Shown: positions 1 to 5,712, numbered from the stretch's first letter. The stretch: DNA of 5,712 nt from JAMORN01 sp027063545 [NCBI: bacterium] (GCA_027063545.1 JAMORN010000175.1:1-5712), one strand, 5' to 3'. The notes: generated by a model not told the origin, from the sequence alone. Program-made: numbers and translations.

Positions 1-240
1 ATTTCATTACAGATGGAATTTACTACAAAAAAATCTTTAAGTAAAAAGGGAAGTATTCAGAGAGTTTTATTTTATAATAGAAATGAGAAAGGGCAAAATA
101 TTGGTAAAACAATGGATTATAAAAGTGTTATAGTAGAATCAGATGAAGATTTAACAGGTGAGATTTTAGATGTTTATATAAAGGACGCTTCAAGTTATGC
201 TTTAATTGGTGAGTTAACTTTAACCAAGGTTAATTTATAA
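1..240 (+). CDS. miaB: tRNA-2-methylthio-N6-dimethylallyladenosine synthase MiaB, C-terminal end (TRAM domain), 5' truncated
   Basis: The frame is open from base 1 to the TAA at 238-240, giving the last 79 residues of a longer protein. The ATG at 13 is an internal methionine, not the start. The segment begins ISLQ, like the LxxLQ that ends the radical-SAM part of MiaB-family enzymes. It then has a TRAM-like beta-barrel, with a GKT-x-x-x-K-x-V-I-V-E stretch, LTGEILDVYI, and an ending like the A-x-S-x-x-L-x-GEL of MiaB. In the family, MiaB adds a methylthio group to isopentenyladenosine at tRNA position 37, using two iron-sulfur clusters; the TRAM domain binds the tRNA. The catalytic cysteines lie outside the window. 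The sisters MtaB and RimO share this layout; MiaB fits best by eye but is not proven. Its stop runs directly into the ribosome site of the next gene, so it probably leads the operon. Confidence 0.72.
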   Translation: MSLQMEFTTKKSLSKKGSIQRVLFYNRNEKGQNIGKTMDYKSVIVESDEDLTGEILDVYIKDASSYALIGELTLTKVNL

Positions 241-252
241 GGAGGTTTAGAT

Positions 253-576
253 ATGAAATATATTAAGTATATTTTAGGATTAATTTTAATACTTTTTGTT
301 TTAATATTTTTAATACAAAATGTATTTGTGGATCAAGGAAATATATATAGTTTTATAGAGGTAAAATTTTTAAGCTTTGCTGTTGTAATGCCTATAATTG
401 TACTTTTATTTTTAAGTTTTCTTTTGGGTCTATTTGTTGGAATAATATGGATGTCAAAGACAATTTTTTATTTAAAAAGAGAAGTAAATAGCAAACAAAA
501 AGAAATTGAGAAATTAGAAAAAACAATAAGAGATATGAAAAATATAAATATAGAAGACAATAGTAATGAGGAATAA
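253..576 (+). CDS. lapA: LapA-domain (DUF1049) inner membrane protein
   Basis: A 107-residue protein with two hydrophobic segments (about residues 4-24 and 42-67), then a charged helix at about 70-97 with coiled-coil character. This is the layout of E. coli LapA (YciS, about 102 aa): N-terminal membrane helix, a short periplasmic loop after a conserved Gln-Asn (Q22-N23 here), a second helix, and a cytoplasmic coiled coil. LapA works with LapB in the inner membrane in the control of LPS synthesis and assembly. The downstream TPR/zinc-ribbon gene matches LapB, and this gene order supports both calls. The start is set by GGAGG at 241-245, 7 nt upstream of the ATG and directly after the miaB stop. 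Sequence identity to E. coli LapA is low; the topology, the QN position and the neighbour carry the call. Confidence 0.78.
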   Translation: MKYIKYILGLILILFVLIFLIQNVFVDQGNIYSFIEVKFLSFAVVMPIIVLLFLSFLLGLFVGIIWMSKTIFYLKREVNSKQKEIEKLEKTIRDMKNINIEDNSNEE

Positions 577-593
577 TATAGGGAGGTTATAGT

Positions 594-1724
594 ATGTTTG
601 AAGACCTTTTATCTCTTTTTATAAAAAAGAGTAAAGCTCGGTTAAAGGAAGACAAAGGAACTGAGGATATATCTAGACTATCTAAAGAAGAAATTTTACA
701 ACTAGGAATAAAAGAATTTGTTTTAGGTAGAATAGGGAGAGCAGAAAAATATTTTAAAGCTTATTTAAAGCAAGAGGATAACAATCTTGTATATTATCTT
801 ATTTCTGAGATTTATAGAAATAAAGGGGATTATGAGAGAAGTTTTAATATATACCAACAAATTATTTATTCTACAGAAGTAGATGTAGAGATTTATTATA
901 ATAGTATTTTAGGTATGATTAAAGTATATCCAAGTATCAAGAGTGATTTAAAAAAAGATAATTTAATAAAAATATTAAAGGGATTACCAGAGTATATAAA
1001 GAATGTAGTATTAAGAGAAAAAATTTTGAGAGTTTTATTAGAAAATAGACTTTATGAAGAGTCTGTAATTTTACTTAAATATGATAAAGAATTAAGAAAA
1101 TATATAAATATAGATGAGAATTATATAGAATTGTTAAGGGCTATATACTTATATGAAGATAAAGATTTAGACAAGAGTATGGAAATTTTGAATAAAATAG
1201 AAAATAAGATTTCAGAAGAGTATAGAAAGTATGTGTTTTATTATTTAGGATTGATTTATTATAAGAAAGGAGAAAAGGAAGAGAGTTTTAGATATTTAAA
1301 AGATGTAATGAAATGGTTTCCTGAATCTTATAAATTGTATTCAGATTTACTTTATGAATTGGGAAAATTTGAAGAGATAGGAAGGTTTATACATAATATT
1401 TTAGAAAATAAAGAAAATGGAGAATTAGAATATTATATAGCTTTAGATTATAAAAGTAAATTGGGAAGCATTGATGATATTTCTGATAAAGTAGAAAGTT
1501 TTATTTTAGACAATAATTTAAATAGATATAAATTAGTTTATAAATATATTAAAATATTAAATGACCAGAAAAAATATGATAAATTAGATAATTTCTTAAA
1601 ACAGCTTTCATCAAAGGTTATTACTCCATCAATAAATACATGGACTTGTAATAATTGTGGGTATGAGAATTCGCTATCTTTTGATTTTTGTAAGGTGTGT
1701 GGTACTAAAAGAGAAAAAAAATGA
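594..1724 (+). CDS. lapB: LapB-like TPR protein with C-terminal rubredoxin-type zinc ribbon
   Basis: A 376-residue, largely helical protein with TPR-like units (clear ones near residues 32-60, 67-91 and 214-243). It ends in a four-cysteine metal site, C352-x2-C355-x10-C366-x2-C369, the same spacing as the rubredoxin-like site of E. coli LapB (YciM, 389 aa). LapB promotes degradation of LpxC by FtsH and so limits lipid A synthesis; its metal site packs against the TPRs. Gene order directly after lapA, as in E. coli, supports the assignment. One clear difference is that there is no N-terminal membrane helix: the protein starts MFEDLLSLFIKKSK, at most an amphipathic helix, so it looks cytosolic or peripheral. 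GGAGG at 582-586, 7 nt before the ATG, fixes the start. The stop overlaps the next start as ATGA, in a run of eight A. Alternative: a general TPR/zinc-ribbon scaffold not involved in LPS control. Confidence 0.72.
   Translation: MFEDLLSLFIKKSKARLKEDKGTEDISRLSKEEILQLGIKEFVLGRIGRAEKYFKAYLKQEDNNLVYYLISEIYRNKGDYERSFNIYQQIIYSTEVDVEIYYNSILGMIKVYPSIKSDLKKDNLIKILKGLPEYIKNVVLREKILRVLLENRLYEESVILLKYDKELRKYINIDENYIELLRAIYLYEDKDLDKSMEILNKIENKISEEYRKYVFYYLGLIYYKKGEKEESFRYLKDVMKWFPESYKLYSDLLYELGKFEEIGRFIHNILENKENGELEYYIALDYKSKLGSIDDISDKVESFILDNNLNRYKLVYKYIKILNDQKKYDKLDNFLKQLSSKVITPSINTWTCNNCGYENSLSFDFCKVCGTKREKK
1715..1721 (+). promoter_or_regulatory. Candidate -1 slippery heptamer A_AAA_AAA at the lapB stop
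   Basis: The last lapB codons are GAA AAA AAA followed by TGA. The heptamer A AAA AAA is in the phase needed for tandem -1 slippage, with the stop codon next. A -1 shift would continue at 1721 exactly into the ATG and frame of the TPR-SPOR gene, giving one fused protein. Seen: the heptamer, its phase and the frame relation. Inferred: any real use. No convincing downstream stem-loop was found, and A-runs are common in such an A+T-rich genome; ordinary ATGA coupling is the simpler reading. Confidence 0.3.
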
Positions 1725-2557
1725 AAAGATTGATTTTTTATATATCTATTATTTTATGTCTTTTTTTTGAGGTAGTTAGTATTTGGGCAGAATCGAAAGA
1801 TATAAAGAAAATTTTAGATAAAGGTGATTATTATTATAGTTTAGGTAATTATAATAAGGCTTTAAAATATTATAAAAATATTATTGAACAAAAAAATATA
1901 GATAATATATACACATCAAAATATTTATATACTCTCTTATTATTAAAGAAGGATAGTATATACCTTAAGTATGTTGAAGAAAAATTAGATGGGTTAGATA
2001 GTTTATATTTTTTGAGTCTTCTATGGATAAAACAATCTAAATATAAAAATATTACACAATTGGAATTACTCTCAGATAGTAATTCTATAAATTCATATAC
2101 TTTTGCTAAATTACTTTTTTTAAAAATTGAAGCATATAGAATGTTAAATAGAAATTCTGAAGCTATTAAACTTGCCAAGGAATATGTGAAACTCTATCCA
2201 TTTTCTATAGAGTCAATAAGATTATGTCAATATTTTCCCGTATTGACAGAAATTAAAAAAGCTAAAACAGATAAGCAATTAATTATTTCTAAAAAAACTA
2301 ATAAAAGAAAAATTTATTATATATATCAATTTGGAATGTTTGCCAAACAAGAGAATGCTCAACGATTTTTAGTATATCTAGTTAGTAAATATCCTGGAAT
2401 TAAATTCTATATAAGAGAGAAAAAAAGAAATGGAAAAAAAGTATATATAGTTACCAGTAAAAGATTTAAAAGTAAAAAGGAAGCTAAAAAATACTATGAT
2501 AAAGTTTTAAGCAAAAAAATAAAAGAAAAAATGTTTTTGACCTTTTATTATGAATAA
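1721..2557 (+). CDS. Exported TPR protein with C-terminal SPOR (peptidoglycan-binding) domain
   Basis: A 278-residue protein. Residues 1-23 form a signal peptide (basic MKR, hydrophobic core, likely cleavage after SIWA); no lipobox cysteine is seen, so it is periplasmic or held by an uncleaved anchor. A TPR-like unit lies at about residues 27-56 (GDYYYSLGNYNKALKYY) and another helical pair at about 130-160. After a Lys-rich linker comes a SPOR domain at about 198-276, recognisable from the YQFGMF beta strand (Q203, G205), an ENAQRF helix, and a second strand and helix ending SKKEAKKYYDKV. SPOR domains bind denuded glycan strands, often at division sites. The start overlaps the lapB stop (ATGA) and has no good ribosome site, so translation probably depends on coupling. 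The next gene encodes a MepS-like murein endopeptidase, so a scaffold or adaptor role for that enzyme is plausible but unproven. Confidence 0.75.
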   Translation: MKRLIFYISIILCLFFEVVSIWAESKDIKKILDKGDYYYSLGNYNKALKYYKNIIEQKNIDNIYTSKYLYTLLLLKKDSIYLKYVEEKLDGLDSLYFLSLLWIKQSKYKNITQLELLSDSNSINSYTFAKLLFLKIEAYRMLNRNSEAIKLAKEYVKLYPFSIESIRLCQYFPVLTEIKKAKTDKQLIISKKTNKRKIYYIYQFGMFAKQENAQRFLVYLVSKYPGIKFYIREKKRNGKKVYIVTSKRFKSKKEAKKYYDKVLSKKIKEKMFLTFYYE

Positions 2558-3053
2558 ATTAAAAAAAATTATTTTTCTTCTTAATATATTTCTTTTTTTT
2601 GTATTTAGTTGTTCTTCTAATATTATTTATAGATCTGATATATATAAAAATAGAGGAATAATTCTCTCAAAAAATTATAATGTAGAGTGTAGAAAAAAAG
2701 TAGTGAATACAGCTAGAAAATATATAGGAGTAAGGTATAAATACGGAGGGAGTACTTCAAAGGGTTTTGATTGTTCAGGTTTTGTTTATAAAGTATATTT
2801 GAATGCTTGTAGGATAAAATTGCCTAGAACAGCTCATGAACAAGCAAAATATGTTAAAAAAACAAGAAGTCCTAAAGAAGGGGATCTTGTATTTTTCAAA
2901 ATAAATAGCTTCTGGAAAATAGATCATGTTGGTATCTATATAGGTGATGGAAAATTTATACATGCCTCCTCATCAAAAGGTGTTACAATTTCAAATTTAA
3001 GTAGTCCATATTATAAAAAACATTTAATGTTTTTTGGAACGGTATTTAAATAA
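2550..3053 (+). CDS. MepS/Spr-like NlpC/P60 murein endopeptidase lipoprotein
   Basis: A 167-residue protein. A lipoprotein signal peptide ends in VFSC, with C21 as the likely lipidated residue, followed by CSS. The NlpC/P60 domain covers about residues 50-165: YKYGGSTSKGFDCSGF holds catalytic C75, DHVGIYIGDGKFIHAS holds H126 and H138. The C-to-H (51) and H-to-H (12) spacings equal those of E. coli MepS (C68, H119, H131, from memory), and the flanking KGxDCSGF, LPR, GDLVxF and HVGIYIG motifs also match it. MepS cleaves peptide crosslinks in peptidoglycan to allow wall growth, acting from the outer membrane into the periplasm; the same reaction is inferred here. D124 replaces the residue before the catalytic His-Val-Gly without obvious harm. 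The start overlaps the preceding stop (ATGAATAA), with no ribosome site, so translation is probably coupled. The residue after lipid Cys is Ser, fitting outer membrane sorting where Lol rules apply. Confidence 0.88.
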   Translation: MNKLKKIIFLLNIFLFFVFSCSSNIIYRSDIYKNRGIILSKNYNVECRKKVVNTARKYIGVRYKYGGSTSKGFDCSGFVYKVYLNACRIKLPRTAHEQAKYVKKTRSPKEGDLVFFKINSFWKIDHVGIYIGDGKFIHASSSKGVTISNLSSPYYKKHLMFFGTVFK

Positions 3054-3062
3054 GATATTTAA

Positions 3063-3067
3063 GGAGG
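3063..3067 (+). promoter_or_regulatory. Ribosome binding site deciding the pheA start
   Basis: A GGAGG core (within AAGGAGGG) lies 5 nt before the ATG at 3073. It settles the start: the frame is open back to a TTG at 3034, inside the end of the preceding gene, but that TTG has no ribosome site and would add 13 residues with no family counterpart. Confidence 0.85.
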
Positions 3068-3072
3068 GAAAT

Positions 3073-3909
3073 ATGATTGTTGGATTTCAAGGGGAGAAAG
3101 GGGCTTATTCAGAAAAGGCTGCTAAAAAATATTTTGAATATAAAAGTATTGTTTTAAAAAATTTTGAAACTTTTAGAGATATATTTGAAGCTTTAAAACG
3201 GAATGAAATAGAATATGCTGTAATCCCAATAGAAAATTCCTTAGCAGGGAGTGTCCACGAGAATTATGATTTGATGCTAGAATATAAATATCATATTATA
3301 GGAGAGGAGATTATAAGAATAAACCATAATTTAATAGGAATAAAAGGTGCAAAATTAAAGGATATTAAGGAGGTATATTCTCATCCACAGGCATTATCTC
3401 AATGCAGTAATTTTTTTAAAAAACATAAAAATATAAAGAAAATACCTTTTTATGATACTGCTGGTGCAGTAAAGATGGTAAAAGAGTTAAACGATAAGAC
3501 TAAAGCAGCAATAGCTTCAGAGCAAGCTGCAATAGATTATGATATGGAAATTTTAGCTTCTTCCATAGAAAATGATAAAAATAATTATACTAGATTTCTT
3601 ATAATAACTAAACAGGGATTGAAGAATTTAAAAAAAGAAGAAGGTGTGGTATATAAGACTTCAATCGTGTTTTCTTTAAAAAGTATTCCTGGAGCATTAT
3701 TTAAAAGTCTTTCAGTTTTTGCTCTTAGAGAAATAAATTTATTAAAGATAGAATCCCGTCCTTTAATTGGAACGCCTTGGAAGTACTTATTTTACCTAGA
3801 TTTTGAGGGATTTTATAAAGATAAATTAATAAAAAGAGCATTAAATAATTTATCTGAAGTTGCAGAGAATATTTATATCTTTGGTTCCTACAAAAAGAAA
3901 AATTTTTAA
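3073..3909 (+). CDS. pheA: Prephenate dehydratase (monofunctional, with ACT regulatory domain)
   Basis: A 278-residue protein that converts prephenate to phenylpyruvate, the penultimate step of phenylalanine synthesis, in the cytosol. The catalytic domain spans about residues 1-180: it opens IVGFQGEKGAYSEKAA, then IPIENSLAGSV (51-61), SHPQALSQC (103-111), and the NYTRF motif with T173-R174-F175, in which the Thr is the known catalytic residue. An ACT domain follows at about 195-270, with GALF (207-210) and ESRP (227-230), the two motifs that bind phenylalanine in feedback-inhibited enzymes, so inhibition by Phe is likely kept. The length is normal for the stand-alone type. There is no chorismate mutase domain, so that activity must be encoded elsewhere. 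It lies 19 nt after an endopeptidase gene but has its own strong ribosome site; it looks like a metabolic passenger of an envelope operon. Confidence 0.95.
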   Translation: MIVGFQGEKGAYSEKAAKKYFEYKSIVLKNFETFRDIFEALKRNEIEYAVIPIENSLAGSVHENYDLMLEYKYHIIGEEIIRINHNLIGIKGAKLKDIKEVYSHPQALSQCSNFFKKHKNIKKIPFYDTAGAVKMVKELNDKTKAAIASEQAAIDYDMEILASSIENDKNNYTRFLIITKQGLKNLKKEEGVVYKTSIVFSLKSIPGALFKSLSVFALREINLLKIESRPLIGTPWKYLFYLDFEGFYKDKLIKRALNNLSEVAENIYIFGSYKKKNF

Positions 3910-3934
3910 CCTATTTTTTTATTTGACTAATAGG
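3910..3934 (+). terminator. Inverted repeat just after pheA, weak terminator candidate
   Basis: CCTATT (3910-3915) and AATAGG (3929-3934) can pair as a perfect 6-bp stem with a 13-nt loop, directly after the pheA stop. The following bases are C and ten A, not the U-tract expected for an intrinsic terminator on this strand, and half of the stem is A/T. It is placed where a terminator would be expected, but the form is poor. Confidence 0.25.
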
Positions 3935-3962
3935 CAAAAAAAAAATATTTTCTTTATATAAT
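3923..3962 (+). promoter_or_regulatory. Possible promoter of the beta-helix/OmpA gene
   Basis: A perfect TATAAT lies at 3957-3962, about 55 nt before the gene start, with an A10 tract (3936-3945) just upstream that could act as an UP-like or curved element. No -35 box sits at normal spacing for that box. A second possible pair is TTGACT (3923-3928) and TATTTT (3946-3951), 17 bp apart. In such A+T-rich DNA these matches are weak evidence; this being the only long gap in the window is the main support. Confidence 0.35.
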
Positions 3963-3967
3963 TTTGT

Positions 3968-3979
3968 TTAAACGTTTAA
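3968..3979. promoter_or_regulatory. Perfect 12-bp palindrome, operator-like
   Basis: TTAAACGTTTAA equals its own reverse complement. It begins 5 bp after the candidate TATAAT box, where a start site would fall, which is a usual position for a repressor operator. The central CG is rare in the surrounding A/T-only DNA. The regulator is not identifiable from the window. Confidence 0.3.
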
Positions 3980-4016
3980 TTTGAACATATAAAACTTTCT
4001 ATATAGAGGGTTAAGT

Positions 4017-5537
4017 ATGAGGGAAAAATTTAGAGTTTATAACATATTAATAATTTTTGTGTTAATTATGAATACCATATTATATTCTAAAACAATAGTT
4101 GTTCCAGATAAATATCCAAAAATTTCTATAGCATTAAACAATGCAGAGCCAGGAGATACTATTTTTGTGAGAGCTGGGGTTTATAAAGAGAATATAGTTT
4201 TAGTAGATGAAGTAGTATTGATAGGAGAAGATAAATATACAACAATTATAGATGGTGGCAGAAAGACTTATACTGTAAAAGGAGCTGATTATGCTTATAT
4301 TGGAGGATTTACTATTAAAGGAGGTTATGGAGCAGGTATCTTATGTGAAAATACTTCTCCAATTATAGAGAATAATATTATAAAAGATAATCGTGGTGCT
4401 GGTATTATGGCTGTTTTATCTTTGCCAATGATTAGGAATAATATAATATATGGAAATGAGTGGACAGGTATATATTTAGAAGCTGCTAAATCTCTAGATA
4501 CTAAAATAGACCATAATGTTATAGTAGAAAATGGATATCATGGAATATATTGTGGTGATGAGAGTAATGTTTTAATTACTAATAATATCATATATAAAAA
4601 TAAAGGTTTTGGAGTTTTTCTTGATGAAACAAGTAAAAAGACAAGATTAGAATATAATGATATTTATGCGAATTTAATGGAAGTATCAAAAGGATATATA
4701 GTAAGTGCTACAAATATAAATAAGGATCCTCTTTTTAAAGATGATAAAACTTTTGAAATAAAGGAATTATCTCCTTGTAAAAAAACAGGAGAAGATGGAA
4801 CTGATATAGGACTAGATTATAATATGTCCACTTCTTTACCTTCTATGAATCAATTAGCATATCAAAGTAAAGAAGGAGATGCTGATGGAGATGGAATTGC
4901 TGATACATTGGATAATTGTCCAAATTTATCTGAAGATAAAGATGGGTATGAAGATAATGATGGATGTCCTGATAAAGATAATGATGATGATGGAATTTTA
5001 GATGATAAAGATTTATGTAAAAATGAGGCAGAGGATTTAGATAATTTTGAAGATAATGATGGATGCCCTGATTTAGATAACGATGGAGATGGTATTTTAG
5101 ATACAGAGGATAAATGCCCCAATGATGTAGAAACTTTTAATGATTATAAAGATTATGATGGATGTCCAGATACAATTCCAAAGAAATTTCCTAAAAAATT
5201 AGTTTTACCTGGAATAAAATTTGAACCGGGTAGTGCAAAGCTTTTACCAGAATCATATATAATATTAGATGATGTAGCTAAACAATTAAAGAGATTTCCT
5301 AACGTTATTGTTGAAATAGGGGGTCATACTGATAATACAGGATCAAGAAGGGCAAATATGAGATTGTCTTTGGAAAGGGCAAAGGCTGTAAAAAGATATT
5401 TAGTTAAAAAATGGAAGATAAATCCGAGAAGATTAAAAGTTAAAGGATATGGTCCAGATTTTCCAGTTGCAGATAATTCAACAGAAGAAGGTAGAGCTCA
5501 AAATAGAAGAATAGAGTTTAAAGTATTAAAATATTAA
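4017..5537 (+). CDS. Secreted beta-helix / thrombospondin type-3 / OmpA-like peptidoglycan-binding protein
   Basis: A 506-residue protein. Residues 1-24 are a signal peptide without a lipobox cysteine. Residues about 27-250 form a right-handed parallel beta-helix (NosD/DUF1565 type): an opening VVPDKYPKISIALNNAEPGDTI module, then rungs of the form I-x-x-N-x-I-x-x-N-x-x-x-G-I near residues 115-130, 138-153, 164-178 and 186-201, and a last one at 210-219. Residues 288-386 are three Ca-binding thrombospondin type-3 repeats (DxDxDG and DGCPD). Residues about 398-506 are an OmpA C-terminal domain with GHTDNTGS, LSLERA and GRAQNRRIEF; D439 and R454 match the pair that binds diaminopimelate in OmpA proteins. 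It is thus likely anchored to peptidoglycan while the helix binds a glycan or protein partner. There is no beta-barrel, so the role differs from classical OmpA. GAGGG at 4006-4010 supports the start. No lyase active site could be assigned. Confidence 0.85.
   Translation: MREKFRVYNILIIFVLIMNTILYSKTIVVPDKYPKISIALNNAEPGDTIFVRAGVYKENIVLVDEVVLIGEDKYTTIIDGGRKTYTVKGADYAYIGGFTIKGGYGAGILCENTSPIIENNIIKDNRGAGIMAVLSLPMIRNNIIYGNEWTGIYLEAAKSLDTKIDHNVIVENGYHGIYCGDESNVLITNNIIYKNKGFGVFLDETSKKTRLEYNDIYANLMEVSKGYIVSATNINKDPLFKDDKTFEIKELSPCKKTGEDGTDIGLDYNMSTSLPSMNQLAYQSKEGDADGDGIADTLDNCPNLSEDKDGYEDNDGCPDKDNDDDGILDDKDLCKNEAEDLDNFEDNDGCPDLDNDGDGILDTEDKCPNDVETFNDYKDYDGCPDTIPKKFPKKLVLPGIKFEPGSAKLLPESYIILDDVAKQLKRFPNVIVEIGGHTDNTGSRRANMRLSLERAKAVKRYLVKKWKINPRRLKVKGYGPDFPVADNSTEEGRAQNRRIEFKVLKY
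4878..5174 (+). repeat. Three tandem 99-bp repeats encoding thrombospondin type-3 units
   Basis: Starts at 4878, 4977 and 5076 encode D288, D321 and D354, each opening an acidic DxDxDGIxD Ca-binding loop; each unit holds two cysteines and ends with DGCPD. The period is exactly 33 codons. The bases have diverged (for example TGTCCT against TGCCCT), so this is an old duplication. The acidic GAT/GAA codons create a long antisense open frame that is not a gene. Confidence 0.85.
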
Positions 5538-5552
5538 AGAGGGTAGAGGGAT

Positions 5553-5712
5553 ATGATTAAATATAGAAGAATAATAATTATATTAATAGCTATTTTTTTA
5601 TGGATTTCCAATATACAGGGAGCCGGTTTATTATCAGATATTTATTTAAATAGAGCTATTGATAATTATAGATACTATACTAACTCTCTATTGTCTCCTT
5701 CAATGACAACAG
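5553..5712 (+). CDS. Exported protein of unknown function, 3' truncated by window end
   Basis: The first 53 residues are visible. They begin with basic MIKYRR, a hydrophobic core at about residues 7-18, and a likely cleavage near NIQGA (about residue 24), followed by GLLSDIYLNRAIDNYRYYTN and a Ser/Pro/Thr-rich stretch. This is a Sec signal peptide and the start of a mature exported protein, perhaps in the outer membrane, but too little is present to name a family. Two GAGGG motifs precede the ATG: the one at 5539-5543 is 9 nt away and the likely ribosome site; the one at 5546-5550 is only 2 nt away, too close. The gene lies 15 nt after the beta-helix/OmpA gene, so the two are probably cotranscribed and may act together. 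Confidence 0.7.
   Translation, partial: MIKYRRIIIILIAIFLWISNIQGAGLLSDIYLNRAIDNYRYYTNSLLSPSMTT

Noticed and set aside
13-240. Small stand-alone 75-residue gene starting at the first ATG
   Set aside because: The frame is open to the window edge and the residues before this methionine match the MiaB family, so it is the end of a longer gene.
1870-2178. Antisense open frame of 102 codons
   Set aside because: It lies wholly within the TPR-SPOR gene, has no recognisable domain, and all supported genes run on the + strand.
2775-2963. Antisense open frame of 62 codons
   Set aside because: It is opposite the conserved NlpC/P60 catalytic region, which explains the sequence.
3034-3072. TTG-initiated extension of pheA by 13 residues
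   Set aside because: The ATG at 3073 has a strong GGAGG site, and family N-termini begin at the IVGFQG strand; the extension overlaps the previous gene.
3367-3373. Internal AAGGAGG in pheA
   Set aside because: No start codon follows at usable spacing; it encodes conserved sequence just before the SHPQAL motif.
4317-4366. AAAGGAGG followed closely by ATG in another frame inside the beta-helix gene
   Set aside because: The bases encode a Lys-Gly-Gly beta-helix turn; the spacing is only 2 nt and the frame stops after 13 codons.
4862-5122. Antisense open frame of 86 codons, Ser/Pro/Leu-rich
   Set aside because: It is the complement of the acidic thrombospondin repeats; low-complexity composition and no ribosome site.

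Overview
The window is strongly A+T-rich and reads almost entirely on the + strand. The proteins point to a diderm (Gram-negative-type) bacterium: a LapA/LapB pair (known from control of LPS synthesis), a SPOR-domain protein, a MepS/Spr-like NlpC/P60 lipoprotein, and an OmpA-family peptidoglycan-binding protein. Gene content alone does not fix the phylum. An A+T-rich non-enterobacterial lineage is likely, because codon use and sequences are far from E. coli even where architectures match.

Region 1 (1-3909) is a tightly packed co-directional run, probably one operon. It starts with the 3' end of a MiaB-type methylthiotransferase (TRAM domain). LapA-like, LapB-like, TPR-SPOR and MepS-like NlpC/P60 genes follow, then a monofunctional prephenate dehydratase (pheA). 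Gaps are 12, 17 and 19 nt, and there are two overlaps (4 and 8 nt). lapA, lapB and pheA have strong GGAGG ribosome sites. The two periplasmic genes between lapB and pheA have none and start inside the preceding stop region, which suggests translational coupling.

Region 2 (3910-4016) is the only real intergenic space. It holds an inverted repeat just after pheA, an A10 tract, a TATAAT box and a perfect 12-bp palindrome. It is probably the promoter region of the next unit.

Region 3 (4017-5712) encodes a secreted protein in which a parallel beta-helix, three thrombospondin type-3 repeats and an OmpA-like peptidoglycan-binding domain are joined. A second exported protein follows and is cut off by the window end.

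The main idea is that the first unit puts an LPS-control pair (LapA/LapB) beside a TPR-SPOR protein and a MepS-like murein endopeptidase. In E. coli the TPR lipoprotein NlpI controls MepS, so this may be a compact module coordinating outer membrane and cell wall growth. The LapB-like protein lacks the usual N-terminal membrane anchor. The lapB/TPR-SPOR junction is an A-run containing a correctly phased -1 slippery heptamer at the stop codon, so a LapB-membrane-SPOR fusion is a testable possibility. No RNA genes, insertion sequences or CRISPR arrays were seen.
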